This document shows, one piece after another, positions 28,178 to 37,029 of a DNA stretch of 46,840 nucleotides (position 1 is the stretch's first letter; every line of letters starts with the position of its first letter). Position numbers and translations under genes: made by a program. A model generated the notes under the pieces. It ran no database searches. It was not told the DNA's origin and saw only the letters and a program-made list of their open reading frames with translations. The DNA is taken from positions 1 through 46,840 of the IMG/VR virus record IMGVR_UViG_3300033143_002990. The stretch is one strand, 5' to 3'. Source of the stretch: a virus.

Positions 28178-29223
28178 TATTCTTCCTTCTTTGATTGCTG
28201 TTCCCAAAGGCTCCCATATTTAGAAAGGGCCAGCGCCATAGGCGTCCCGCTCGGGGGGGAAATGGTAACGCTCATATCCAGACGCTGGCCCGAAATGTTT
28301 TTAACTTCTGCCCGAACATCTCCAAACGATGGGAACTTCAATGCTCTCTCCGCTTCTTTGCGCGTTGTCTCTAGTGTTCTTAATGTAATAGGCCCATGGG
28401 CTTGCGCCTCAAAATCTGAACCTATATTGCCTCCGAGCGATTTACCCCACCACCCATTGCGTGTGAATAAAGATATAAGCGCTTTATTGGCAAGCCCCTT
28501 ATCCATTTTTGGCTGGCCATCTACAAAATCAATATCAGCTCCGTCTGGCGTCATTGTAATCTGAGGGTCGCCGATAAATTTATCTGGGTCAACTTTGCCG
28601 CTATATATTCCTGTTGAATACGCCTCAAACGGCAGTGCCCGAACTTGCTCCGGCGTTAGCGCAAAATCATATACTCTAATGTCCGCTATGTTCCCGTTTA
28701 CATTGCGAATGATAATGCCGTCCCAGTCTTCATTGACGTTCTTCATCATCTTCTGTGCCAGAACGGTGTCGTCTCTATAGAAAGTGGCTAGTGCGTCTGG
28801 GACGCCCCATGTACCCTTTTCTATAGTAAATGTATACTTGTGCCATTCGCCCAAAAGAATAACAGGAACATCAAAATCTGCAGGAATAAAACGCTCGTCA
28901 TCTGCCCTGTCAACGCCACAGTAGACATTATCCCCACCTTGATATACCCCAAAGAAAAAAGCTTCCCATGCTTCGTCTGCACCTAGCTCTAAACCATATA
29001 TCAATGGCTTCATCCAAAAAGATACAGTGAACCCGTTGGGATTGAATCCGCCTTGTAATGCATTGAATCTTCCACTCCCGGGAAATTCTAACGATTTAAT
29101 TAACCAGTCTCCCGGCACATCGTCAGAATAAAATGCACCCCCAAGAATTACGCCATGGGTGTTGTTGCCGGACGAATCAAGAGCGTTGTCGTTAAATCTA
29201 TAATGGTATCTCTTCTGTATCAT
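28177..29223 (-). CDS. LamG-like domain fused to Mu gp46-like baseplate protein
   Basis: 348 residues. The first ~205 residues form a LamG-like jelly roll (RFNDNALDSSGNNTHGVILGG, FTVSFWMKP, WHKYTFTIEKG, IADIRVYDFALTPEQVRAL). Residues of about 210-348 (TMTPDGADIDFVDGQPKMD, ALISLFTRNGWWGKSLG, TLRTLETTRKEAERAL) match the phage GP46 family, which in Mu is a protein of about 145 residues. The lectin-like unit is therefore an N-terminal addition to a baseplate component; carbohydrate binding at the host surface is inferred. Confidence 0.8.
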   Translation of the reverse strand: MIQKRYHYRFNDNALDSSGNNTHGVILGGAFYSDDVPGDWLIKSLEFPGSGRFNALQGGFNPNGFTVSFWMKPLIYGLELGADEAWEAFFFGVYQGGDNVYCGVDRADDERFIPADFDVPVILLGEWHKYTFTIEKGTWGVPDALATFYRDDTVLAQKMMKNVNEDWDGIIIRNVNGNIADIRVYDFALTPEQVRALPFEAYSTGIYSGKVDPDKFIGDPQITMTPDGADIDFVDGQPKMDKGLANKALISLFTRNGWWGKSLGGNIGSDFEAQAHGPITLRTLETTRKEAERALKFPSFGDVRAEVKNISGQRLDMSVTISPPSGTPMALALSKYGSLWEQQSKKEE

Positions 29224-29702
29224 ATCGTTTTCAACCTATCCTTCTTCGATGCGGCGATGCTTGCCGATGATAGAATACTAGGTGGATTGCCTGGGCCAGA
29301 GTGAACATGTGTATTGTGGTCAAGCACTAGCGTGTCAAATCCGGCTGCGGCTGCGGTGTAGCCGATAAGATTGTCGCCCTCTCCGTTAAATATTAGGCTG
29401 CCGTCGTTTGCTATTTTGATGCTAGACGCCCTGCCTTGACTATATAGCAATCGCTCTCCGTTTTGTAGTCCCGGGGCGATACCCAATCCATCATATGACG
29501 CCACCGCAATCTTCCAATTCTTCTCGTCTCCAAGAATGGCCACAATAGAACCTATTGTCGGCAGGTGGTTGTCTCCTGCCCGAGTCATATATTCAACAGT
29601 CTGCAAGTCGTCTGCTTTGTTTATGGCACAAGTAAGCATCACGACAGTGCCAATACCATCGCGGTTCGTTCCGATGTTAATCCCTCGTACTATGCCAGTC
29701 AT
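29220..29702 (-). CDS. Baseplate spike protein (Mu gp45/gpV-like)
   Basis: 160 residues. The N-terminal OB-like part (GIVRGINIGTNRDG, HLPTIGSIVAILGD) and a beta-helix part end in LDHNTHVHSGPG, with the HxH metal-binding motif of membrane-piercing spike tips. It lies between the gp44-like hub and gp46-like protein, overlapping both by four bases, as in Mu. Confidence 0.85.
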   Translation of the reverse strand: MTGIVRGINIGTNRDGIGTVVMLTCAINKADDLQTVEYMTRAGDNHLPTIGSIVAILGDEKNWKIAVASYDGLGIAPGLQNGERLLYSQGRASSIKIANDGSLIFNGEGDNLIGYTAAAAGFDTLVLDHNTHVHSGPGNPPSILSSASIAASKKDRLKTI

Positions 29703-31009
29703 ATCCAGTCCCTCGGTAACCTTACAGGATCGCCGGAAAACGATTCAGGCAATACTAGACTTAGCTTAGTCGTTCTCCCGCCGACTTCATATCCATATCT
29801 TACACTGCGAATCAAAAAAGTATGGCCATTTGGAATGCTGAGCGTTGGACTTGTTACATCAACAACCGTGTTCACATCCCAAAGGACACTGTTCGGATTG
29901 TACCATCCAGATACTGTAACCTCTAGCTTTATTGTATCTGCGTATTGTTTAGACAACCGCCACTTTGCCGCTTGAAGAAGTCCACCGACATTTGTCTCGT
30001 TTGCCTTAAACACCATCGCCTTGCTTTTTGGGATGTTTGGATCCATGACGGTCGCGCTGCTTGCAGGACTACCGGGGCTTCCGCCAAGCGCTGTAATTTG
30101 ACTAAACAGTCCACGATTTGAAAACGTCCCCTGAAATCCTTTTGTGAGCAAATGTCCCTCTGTTAGAGACCCGGCATATGTTTCATTCACAAGACCAATC
30201 CTTGTGTCCACATTGGCCCGCCTAAATAAGATGTTGCCAGTCGCGTCCGAACTCATAAGAAGGCGACGCTGGCTGGCAAGCGAATCCAGATGTTTAAAGA
30301 CCTTGTCTGCAACGTCGCCGGTGACCTTATCAAATGGTGGGTCTTCAATGCCGGGCGCAAACCTTGGCAAGATTCCAAATGGGCGCAATACATGGTTGGC
30401 CCGTGCGCTGAGCGTGACATTACTAGCCGTGTATGGCGGGAGCATCGTAGAATCAACAATGTCTGATGCTGGCGAGTTTATTGTCATGTCCATAGTAACG
30501 CCGCCGACTGTTCCTGCTGGCCGTCGCGTTTGGGTCCACCCATTCAATATTAGCTTGCGGCCTATAAATACCTGTGCGCGATTAAACTTAAGCGGGACAC
30601 AGATTTTGTCTATATTTTTATCTTCGCCCGGGCTCCAGTGGAATCGGAACGCGCACTCGTTTACAACTTTGTCGAGCGATAGCAGTACGTTTGCAGACAA
30701 TACCGGGATGTTGGTGCCTTCAATTATAACAGTCAATTCATCTTCTTCTGGTTGTAATTTATTTATTGCCTCTATTGATTTTGATGCGGTATCCAATATC
30801 GGAGAGCTTGGTATTGCGATGATGTCAAAACGCGCATATATTTCTGGCCGACCGGACGCATCTCGTTTTGTCCGCTCGTTTAATACGCCGGTTGTTTGTT
30901 CTAATATGCCGACAATCTGTCCATACGCGGCTATCTCGATTGAGTCGAGAGTGTCCCCATCTTGGACTTGATACATAGTATTCGGCGTTGGTCGCGGTTT
31001 TTTAGACAT
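29699..31009 (-). CDS. Baseplate hub protein (Mu gp44/P-like) with N-terminal LysM
   Basis: 436 residues. Residues of about 10-75 are a LysM-type motif (MYQVQDGDTLDSIEIAAYG ... YARFDIIAIPSS), then a hub with ELTVIIEGTNIPVLSANVLLS and FIGRKLILNGWTQTRRP, as in Mu P and T4 gp27. A LysM at the front is not part of Mu P and may bind peptidoglycan or the tail tip; in many phages this domain is instead on a separate small protein. Confidence 0.82.
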   Translation of the reverse strand: MSKKPRPTPNTMYQVQDGDTLDSIEIAAYGQIVGILEQTTGVLNERTKRDASGRPEIYARFDIIAIPSSPILDTASKSIEAINKLQPEEDELTVIIEGTNIPVLSANVLLSLDKVVNECAFRFHWSPGEDKNIDKICVPLKFNRAQVFIGRKLILNGWTQTRRPAGTVGGVTMDMTINSPASDIVDSTMLPPYTASNVTLSARANHVLRPFGILPRFAPGIEDPPFDKVTGDVADKVFKHLDSLASQRRLLMSSDATGNILFRRANVDTRIGLVNETYAGSLTEGHLLTKGFQGTFSNRGLFSQITALGGSPGSPASSATVMDPNIPKSKAMVFKANETNVGGLLQAAKWRLSKQYADTIKLEVTVSGWYNPNSVLWDVNTVVDVTSPTLSIPNGHTFLIRSVRYGYEVGGRTTKLSLVLPESFSGDPVRLPRDWI

Positions 31010-32252
31010 AGAACAATGCCTCCGCCCCAGCTCGCATTAGCAAAACATCGTCGCCAGTTAATCCGTTTGTCTCTATAAAGAAATCAAGGTGTTCATCAGC
31101 GAGTCCAAGCGAACCATAATATTCAACAACAAGATCTAGCGGCGACCGGTCTTCTAATAGCGTTATTTTTTTCTCTGTCTTTAATCCAGTTATGGAATTT
31201 AGAAGCGATACTATTATCGCGGTCGCGCCATTTATTAAGTTGGTGTAATTTTCAGCCTGCGTTACATATTGATTTTTAATCAGGCTGTCGGAAAACAACT
31301 CCTGCTCCGCATCTGCTTTGCTAATCATAAGATTAAGCATATCGGTCACTGAATCGATTGCATACATCGCCTGCTGTTTTGTTTCGTATTCAGCAACAGC
31401 CGCCGAGATTAATAGCCCAGAAAATGCAGCCGATGCAAACAATTCAGATGTTAGCGCAGAGTTTTTACCCTCTGGTGTTGCCGCGCTCAGTTCAATATCT
31501 GTAAAGTTGTCGATGGCGGACTTATATCCATCAATCTGTATACTAATGTCATTGGCAACCGACGCAGGAAGCGTTACTAGCAATTCGACCTGACTTGCTA
31601 TTGTTTGAATGTCTAACCTCGGCGCAGACATTAGGCCGATAAGCTGGTTTTGCATATTGATTGATGTTGATATAAAGTCTCCGCCAACGAGAGGCTTCAG
31701 ATATTTATCATATCCTGTTATTTTTGAATTTGTCGCGTTTTTGATAGCCGAGATTTCGCTTGCAGAATTCTGGGTCGGCTTGAATTGGTCTCTATTAGAT
31801 GTCGCCCGCCCTTGGGCGAGTGGGTTCACTGAGTCGCGCACGCTAGCGCTGTCTGATCCGCCGATTTGGATAAATGGTTCAACCCAATCCGTCGTGCATT
31901 CTGTTATTTCACCACTAGTAACTGGCGCTCTTTTCCTGCTAACAGACAACAGCGTCAATTCTAACTTACCATCAACCGGATGGTCAACAACCCACTTCCC
32001 CTGCCGGTCGCAGGCGTCGAAAAAGAGCCTTGATTGAATGTCGTTATCTGCTCCGGTGAAATATATAGTGATGTTGTGCCGCGATCCAGCTGCGCCCATG
32101 TGCTGCGCCCTTGTGCCGATGGCCTTGGGATAATTGAATAGTCCGACAAGCATTTCTTTTGTTACCTCGTCGCCTACCCAGCTGGCTTTAAACTCAACCC
32201 CGTGCGGGGCGGTTAGTGTGATGTTTTTTTGTAGCCTATCTGCCCAGCTCAT
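31002..32252 (-). CDS. DNA circularisation N-terminal family protein (Mu gp43/N)
   Basis: 416 residues. MSWADRLQKNITLTAPHGVEF and RSRLFFDAC-like surroundings (QSRLFFDACDRQGKWVVDHP) match the DNA_circ_N family, a tail/baseplate component in Mu-like phages despite its name. Remaining helical regions (SKADAEQELFSDSLIKNQYV) are less conserved. It overlaps the tape measure gene by four bases. Confidence 0.85.
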   Translation of the reverse strand: MSWADRLQKNITLTAPHGVEFKASWVGDEVTKEMLVGLFNYPKAIGTRAQHMGAAGSRHNITIYFTGADNDIQSRLFFDACDRQGKWVVDHPVDGKLELTLLSVSRKRAPVTSGEITECTTDWVEPFIQIGGSDSASVRDSVNPLAQGRATSNRDQFKPTQNSASEISAIKNATNSKITGYDKYLKPLVGGDFISTSINMQNQLIGLMSAPRLDIQTIASQVELLVTLPASVANDISIQIDGYKSAIDNFTDIELSAATPEGKNSALTSELFASAAFSGLLISAAVAEYETKQQAMYAIDSVTDMLNLMISKADAEQELFSDSLIKNQYVTQAENYTNLINGATAIIVSLLNSITGLKTEKKITLLEDRSPLDLVVEYYGSLGLADEHLDFFIETNGLTGDDVLLMRAGAEALFYV

Positions 32253-33712
32253 ATTGCGGCCCCTAACAGGTTGACATCAATATCTGGTGCACCGGTTGTT
32301 GTCGCGCTAACGGTTGACCCATCTGGTGCGCCTGCTACGTTGAGCTGCCCGTTAAAGTTTATCTGCTGGGCAGCAACGGCGCTCTTGTTTGGAGCACTTG
32401 GCTTGTTGCTTAGCTTGTCCTGAATAAAATTCCCGCTTTCATTTATCTTTGCCTTTACTGACTCGTTAAATCCGTCTATTTCTTTTGACATCGCATTAAA
32501 CGTATTCCCAACAGATCCGGGCAGAAAAGATAGCACATTAATCATTGATGATATAGCACTAAGCGCTAGACTTATCGGCGCCAAAAATGCAATCGTGATG
32601 ATTGACCCAGCTATCTTAAACGCATTCCCTACCCCGCCAACTTTGACAGCAAGCATAACAAATCCGGCAATTGCGAGTTTAAGAATAAAGGTAAGAATGC
32701 CTAGTGGCGATGCATTAATTAAAAATGTTGTAAATGCGAACACGCCATTAAACACGCTAGTCGCCAAAGAGAGCGCAGCGATGCCTGATACGGTTATCAA
32801 TATGGCTGGTCCCCATTCAATAAAGAACGGAACAATGACCTTGAGAACTCCAAGTATTCCATCGAACACCGATTTGATGCGCTGGCCAATCAATCCCTTG
32901 TTTGCAGAAACCCAAGCCACAACAGATTCAGAGACTTTGATTAAGTCGTTAATGAGCGGCTTTAGCACGGGCAATAACTGCTCGCCAATGGTGGCCTTCG
33001 CGATATTTATCTTGTCACTAAGCGTCGACAATTTACCGCTAAGCGTCTCCGACGCGATAGCCATCCCCTTATAAAATATCCCGCCCTTACTGGTCATGGT
33101 TTCAAACGCGCCTTCTAGGTCTTTGTTTGTTAGCTTGCTTTGACTTGACATCTTTAATATTTCAGTAGTTGTTTTGCCTAGATTTTTACCTAGCACCTGC
33201 AGGATAGGAATACCAGCCTCGCTTATCATGTTAAGCGATTCCATGTCTGGCTTGCCCTTGAGCGATGCCTTTGCGTAGCCACGAATGATGCGCTCTAGTT
33301 TTTGAGCGTTGCCACCAGCTGTATCGCCAAGCATCCTGAATGTCTTGATTGCTTTTTGCCCGTCGCCATTCATTATAGGAAGCAGCTGGCCAACTGCTCC
33401 GGCTATATTGTCGAATTGGAATGGGGTTGTCGCGGCGGTTGTGTTTATTAAATCAACCATATCTGCCGCAGCCTTGGCTCCCTTCATTATGGGAGTAAAT
33501 GCGGCCTTGGCATCTTCGACTCGGCGTGTTTCGTCAATGACCGAACCGATTTGTGATCGTAAAAATCCAAGGCCACGAGTGATTGCCCCAGCCCCGAGAA
33601 TGGCCCCGAGCGTTGAACCAAAAACGGACACGCTCTTCCCCATCTTCTTCATTTTAGGAGAAACGCGGTCTCTAGCGTTAAATGTCGTCCATATAGAAAG
33701 GTTTGCGGGCAT
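32249..33712 (-). CDS. Tail tape measure protein
   Basis: 487 residues. The N-terminus (WTTFNARDRVSPKMKKMGKS, TTPFQFDNIAGAVGQLL, ISEAGIPILQVLGKN, GAFETMTSKGGIFYKGM) is typical of TP901-like tape measures. Four or five hydrophobic segments follow (ILITVSGIAALSLA, TFILKLAIAGFVMLAV, ITIAFLAPISLALSAI). At about 0.15 nm per residue it predicts a short tail of about 70 nm. Confidence 0.9.
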   Translation of the reverse strand: MPANLSIWTTFNARDRVSPKMKKMGKSVSVFGSTLGAILGAGAITRGLGFLRSQIGSVIDETRRVEDAKAAFTPIMKGAKAAADMVDLINTTAATTPFQFDNIAGAVGQLLPIMNGDGQKAIKTFRMLGDTAGGNAQKLERIIRGYAKASLKGKPDMESLNMISEAGIPILQVLGKNLGKTTTEILKMSSQSKLTNKDLEGAFETMTSKGGIFYKGMAIASETLSGKLSTLSDKINIAKATIGEQLLPVLKPLINDLIKVSESVVAWVSANKGLIGQRIKSVFDGILGVLKVIVPFFIEWGPAILITVSGIAALSLATSVFNGVFAFTTFLINASPLGILTFILKLAIAGFVMLAVKVGGVGNAFKIAGSIITIAFLAPISLALSAISSMINVLSFLPGSVGNTFNAMSKEIDGFNESVKAKINESGNFIQDKLSNKPSAPNKSAVAAQQINFNGQLNVAGAPDGSTVSATTTGAPDIDVNLLGAAI

Positions 33713-33715
33713 ATC

Positions 33716-33880
33716 TCAATCCTTTGTGTTCAACGCTTCTTCCTCGGCGGCGGCCATCAGTTCGTGCCCATCATTCCAAAAGCATAGTTCGGCGCGGGAC
33801 ATTGCATTTATCTCTGAAGGGGATGCGCCCCTATAGAAAATATTGTATGCCCACTGCCGCGCCGTCTCTACTTCTATTCT
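33716..33880 (-). CDS. -1 frameshift extension of the tail assembly chaperone (Mu gp41/gp42-like pair)
   Basis: 54 codons with no own start, running from the slippery site to a TGA four bases before the tape measure ATG. The translation begins RIEVETARQWAYNIFYRGA and includes PSEINAMSRAELCFWNDGHE, the W/Y-rich pattern of the shifted T part of chaperone pairs. Fusion after the Leu codon of TTT-TTA gives a 237-residue product with 54 new residues. Confidence 0.8.
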   Translation of the reverse strand, partial: RIEVETARQWAYNIFYRGASPSEINAMSRAELCFWNDGHELMAAAEEEALNTKD

Positions 33881-34428
33881 AAAAAATAGTTACCTATAAT
33901 CAGCGCAACGTTGCGGTCAACCGCCTTGAGCTTATAAATATCATCCTCGGTCAGTCCTACCGATTGAGCGATAGTCATAAACGTCCGCTCTTCAGGCGTT
34001 GGGTCATAGCTCTTGGCCCTAAGCGTTGCGATTAATATCTTGGCGTTGATTGGCAAATACTTAAGCTGCTTCCCCGTAACCTTGTTCGGAGCCTTGAGGT
34101 TTTGAATAATATATTCGTCCTCAAACTCAAGCACGCCCAACCGAACATAATCGTGAACACGGTTGAGTATTGCCCCAAGGGCCTCTCTCGCATTCTTTCC
34201 ATCCGCAAGGTTTACGTCAATATCGCGAGCCGCCAATGCGTGCAGAAGCGCCACCTTCGCGTCGTGGGCGCTCAGGACGTATTTAGCTTCCTTCACGCTA
34301 CTAATAGACCACTTGTCTGCAAGGCTCGCGCCTGCGTCGCGCTCCTTGACCAAGTCGTCGACTGACTTTTCCTTTGGGACTGGTGCTGGCTCTGGCGTTC
34401 CGTTTGGTACCTCGAATGCGTCACTCAT
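33874..34428 (-). CDS. Tail assembly chaperone, zero-frame product (Mu gp41-like)
   Basis: 184 residues, located between tail tube and tape measure. Proline-rich acidic N-terminus (PNGTPEPAPVPKEKSVDD), then helices (AKVALLHALAARDIDVNLAD, LGAILNRVHDYVRLGVLEFE), ending NYFLE at the slippery site. Together with its -1 extension it should coat the tape measure during tail assembly. Confidence 0.82.
   Translation of the reverse strand: MSDAFEVPNGTPEPAPVPKEKSVDDLVKERDAGASLADKWSISSVKEAKYVLSAHDAKVALLHALAARDIDVNLADGKNAREALGAILNRVHDYVRLGVLEFEDEYIIQNLKAPNKVTGKQLKYLPINAKILIATLRAKSYDPTPEERTFMTIAQSVGLTEDDIYKLKAVDRNVALIIGNYFLE
33880..33886 (-). promoter_or_regulatory. Programmed -1 frameshift slippery heptamer T-TTT-TTA
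   Basis: On the minus strand the zero-frame codons are TAT TTT TTA GAA TAG, so the heptamer T TTT TTA is two codons before the stop. A slip to TTT TTT moves into the long open -1 frame. This is a classic efficient site in the classic position between tube and tape measure genes. Confidence 0.8.
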
Positions 34429-34447
34429 AAAACCCCCCTAAATTGGT

Positions 34448-34819
34448 TTATTGTGCTTTGATGAACTTAAATGGTCCACCAACTGGTATGGCCGTAATTT
34501 CTGCGGTTCCGTCCGCCGAGTTCATAGGCCCGACATTGATACGCGCTGGGCCTCTATGTGACGAGCCATCGGCATAAACAACGCTTGTCGGATGCGGGCC
34601 TGTCAACACAAGCCCCTCTGCAAGCGCATGCTCTTCAGGCGTAACGCGAACCTTGATGCTTTCAATTTGGCCGGTGGCGGTTGTGATTTGCACCTCGTTG
34701 CCGCCGGATGTCGGAAGCCCCTCCACCGTATAGTTTGGCGTCTTACTAACGCTTGTATCCTCTGGAATACGAAACGGGAATCCTGCGTGGTTGAACTCTC
34801 TGATTGTTCCTACTGCCAT
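34448..34819 (-). CDS. Tail tube protein
   Basis: 123 residues, ATG after AAAGGAG, immediately downstream of the sheath gene. Beta-rich (TIREFNHAGFPFRIPED, YTVEGLPTSGGNEVQIT, RINVGPMNSADGTAEIT), compatible with the Mu gp40/P2 FII-like tube fold. Mainly positional assignment with compatible size. Confidence 0.75.
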   Translation of the reverse strand: MAVGTIREFNHAGFPFRIPEDTSVSKTPNYTVEGLPTSGGNEVQITTATGQIESIKVRVTPEEHALAEGLVLTGPHPTSVVYADGSSHRGPARINVGPMNSADGTAEITAIPVGGPFKFIKAQ

Positions 34820-34834
34820 ATCAAGCTCCTTTTT

Positions 34835-36391
34835 TTATACTGCCCCTGCTAGCGACGTATCCATCTTAACGGTGACGTCGGTAATATCGCCAACGCCAGA
34901 GAACCGAACCTCCATCTCGGCATCAAAGCCGCTTCCGTTCTCTCTCAAAACAACCGCGCCCGGCTTCGCCAGAGCGTCAATCGTATAATCAGCATCAAAT
35001 ATCCAAGCCCGCTCTTCGAATGCGGACGCTATAGAAATAAGCTCGTCGAGGAAAAGGCTGACGCTCTTTGCCTTTTTGCGGCTTGCTACATTTTTAACTC
35101 GCAAAACATCTTTGACAATCGACGTGCCAGTCCAGCGTTCCGTCCTAAATCGACGGCTAATGGTATCGAGCATGTTTTGAATAATGGCGATGTTGCGCAT
35201 CGACCGATACGCGTTGCTCTTAACAGGAACTTCAATTGGCCTAAAGAACGATACCACATTCTGGAGCAATACAGTATTGTCCTCCACCATTGTCGGGCTA
35301 ATGCCAGACTTTACAGCCAAGTCGCGGACGTCATAATCTTTAGTCCATCGGTCTGCTGCTGCGCCGGGATGGAATCCGTACAGTTTGCGGTTGGTATATG
35401 GCTCCTCTGCCCGATACGAGCTGACGTGTTCCATGTCGCCAATAGCTGCGGCTGCAAATTCTGCTGGATGCGATAGCGACCCGGGGATACATAGAACGCC
35501 CTGCGAACGGTCGTTCTTGCGCTGGTCGCTAATCACAATTAGCGCATCAAGCCCATCCATCTCGGGAGCATTATCGCCAAAGAGGGCGCGGAATGGACGC
35601 TTCACAGTCTTGCTATAAAGCCCGACCGGCGTGTTGCCTTGGCCGACATAGTTCGCAATCGCGTCAAGCGTTGTTGCATCGGAACCATACCCTGAGGCGC
35701 AAATCGCAGTATAGTGGTCTTCATTTGCGGCATCGCCCGTGCCAAGGTCGTCAAGGACTGTTTGGATTATCGGAACTCCATTGCCGCCTGTCATTTCTAC
35801 AATGGCCAGCCCAACGCCAAACGGAAGCGTCTCGCCCTTTCGGTTGTTCACGCTTAGGCTTATATCATTACCAAAAGGCCCTTTGCTTTTTGATGTGAAG
35901 TTCACCTGCGACAAAACCGCCCCGTCGACCTCCGCAGTTATGGGGAGGTTCGGATACTTCTGTATCGCGGCAACAACCGCCGTTGCTATTTCGTCTGGCG
36001 TTGCACCGACAGAAATTGCAACCGGCACTCTATCATTAGAAATATAGAGGGCGAGTGTGCCAGCTAGAACGGCAGCCGATGTTGCAAAATCAATCGACCC
36101 ATCCGCTGCATCCCCAGCAGCCTCTTGCTGTTGGATGAACTCGATGGCAGTGCCATGAGCAAAATTGAAAAGCGCAATGGCCTTGCGGTGTAGCATATAG
36201 CCCACGCCAGTTAGCGCGGCGACCTCCTCTGCACTGCGAACAGCGGTGCGTTCATTCCCGTTAACATATGCGGGGTCGCCCGTGCCAATCAATAATATCT
36301 TCCGAGCCAGAATCTCCGACTCAGCCTGAAGCGGCACATTGACTACGCTTGCTGCATTGGCGGCTGCTATTGAGTTTTCATTGATTGTCAT
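34835..36391 (-). CDS. Contractile tail sheath protein (Mu gpL-like)
   Basis: 518 residues, ATG after AAGGAG. VPLQAESEILARKILLIGTG near the start, GATPDEIATAVVAAIQKYPN, FTSKSKGPFGNDISLSV and a C-terminal domain (NMLDTISRRFRTERWTGTSI, EVRFSGVGDITDVTVKMD) follow the tail sheath family. It polymerises around the tube and contracts at infection. Confidence 0.9.
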   Translation of the reverse strand: MTINENSIAAANAASVVNVPLQAESEILARKILLIGTGDPAYVNGNERTAVRSAEEVAALTGVGYMLHRKAIALFNFAHGTAIEFIQQQEAAGDAADGSIDFATSAAVLAGTLALYISNDRVPVAISVGATPDEIATAVVAAIQKYPNLPITAEVDGAVLSQVNFTSKSKGPFGNDISLSVNNRKGETLPFGVGLAIVEMTGGNGVPIIQTVLDDLGTGDAANEDHYTAICASGYGSDATTLDAIANYVGQGNTPVGLYSKTVKRPFRALFGDNAPEMDGLDALIVISDQRKNDRSQGVLCIPGSLSHPAEFAAAAIGDMEHVSSYRAEEPYTNRKLYGFHPGAAADRWTKDYDVRDLAVKSGISPTMVEDNTVLLQNVVSFFRPIEVPVKSNAYRSMRNIAIIQNMLDTISRRFRTERWTGTSIVKDVLRVKNVASRKKAKSVSLFLDELISIASAFEERAWIFDADYTIDALAKPGAVVLRENGSGFDAEMEVRFSGVGDITDVTVKMDTSLAGAV

Positions 36392-36408
36392 CTTGCTCTC
36401 CTTTATTC

Positions 36409-37029
36409 CTATATATCAGAAACATGACCAGTAGTATGCTCCAACTTGTCCCCCACATCAAGGTTAATATCTACACTTCCGCCGGGCTGGCCCTCAAGAC
36501 CTCCAACCGCCTCCTCCATTACACATGTAAAGAGCGCCCATCCTGTAAGAACAAGCAGCCCTCCGGCCTGCATGGGCCTGTCTTTATCAAAATTCGAGAT
36601 TTTCCTATTTACAACAGTCCCGATGGGAAGATTCAAATCATAATATTCTGCGTCCATTAGGATGTTAAATACCCTGCTGAATAATTCGTCCAATGCGGCA
36701 GACGCGTCTGCCGTTTGTCTCGGGGCCGCCAACAACGCCGCCGCCAACTCCGCATCGGTCGCGCCCGGGTCGTGTATTACAAACAGGTTGCTCTTCGCTG
36801 GCATTACAATCCGATGTTCTATTCTGAATGTTGCCTCGTGCTGGTATGGCCCAGCCAATGCCGCGCCAGCTTTTGGAAAGACGCCACGCTCGTAAAAAAT
36901 AGTGATATTTGGCTTTGTAACCTTATCCGCACCAACAGTTTCTCCAACGCCGTGTGTAACAGTAAACTCGTTCTCTGAATTGTTGTTGAGCAGCTCGATT
37001 ATTTTACCTAGTACCGTTTCAAAAATCAT
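36409..37029 (-). CDS. Tail terminator/neck protein (Mu gp37-like)
   Basis: 206 residues. EFTVTHGVGETVGADKVTKP, TIFYERGVFP, EATFRIEHRIVMPAK and ALDELFSRVFNILMDAEYYD, with a KISNFDKDRPMQAGGLLVLTGW strand pair, resemble the DUF1834 (Mu gp37) family upstream of the sheath. It likely caps the tail or joins it to the head. Confidence 0.7.
   Translation of the reverse strand: MIFETVLGKIIELLNNNSENEFTVTHGVGETVGADKVTKPNITIFYERGVFPKAGAALAGPYQHEATFRIEHRIVMPAKSNLFVIHDPGATDAELAAALLAAPRQTADASAALDELFSRVFNILMDAEYYDLNLPIGTVVNRKISNFDKDRPMQAGGLLVLTGWALFTCVMEEAVGGLEGQPGGSVDINLDVGDKLEHTTGHVSDI

Noticed and set aside
30144-30971. 275-codon plus-strand frame
   Set aside because: Antisense to the gp44-like hub gene, serine-rich shadow, no start signals, wrong direction for the late region.
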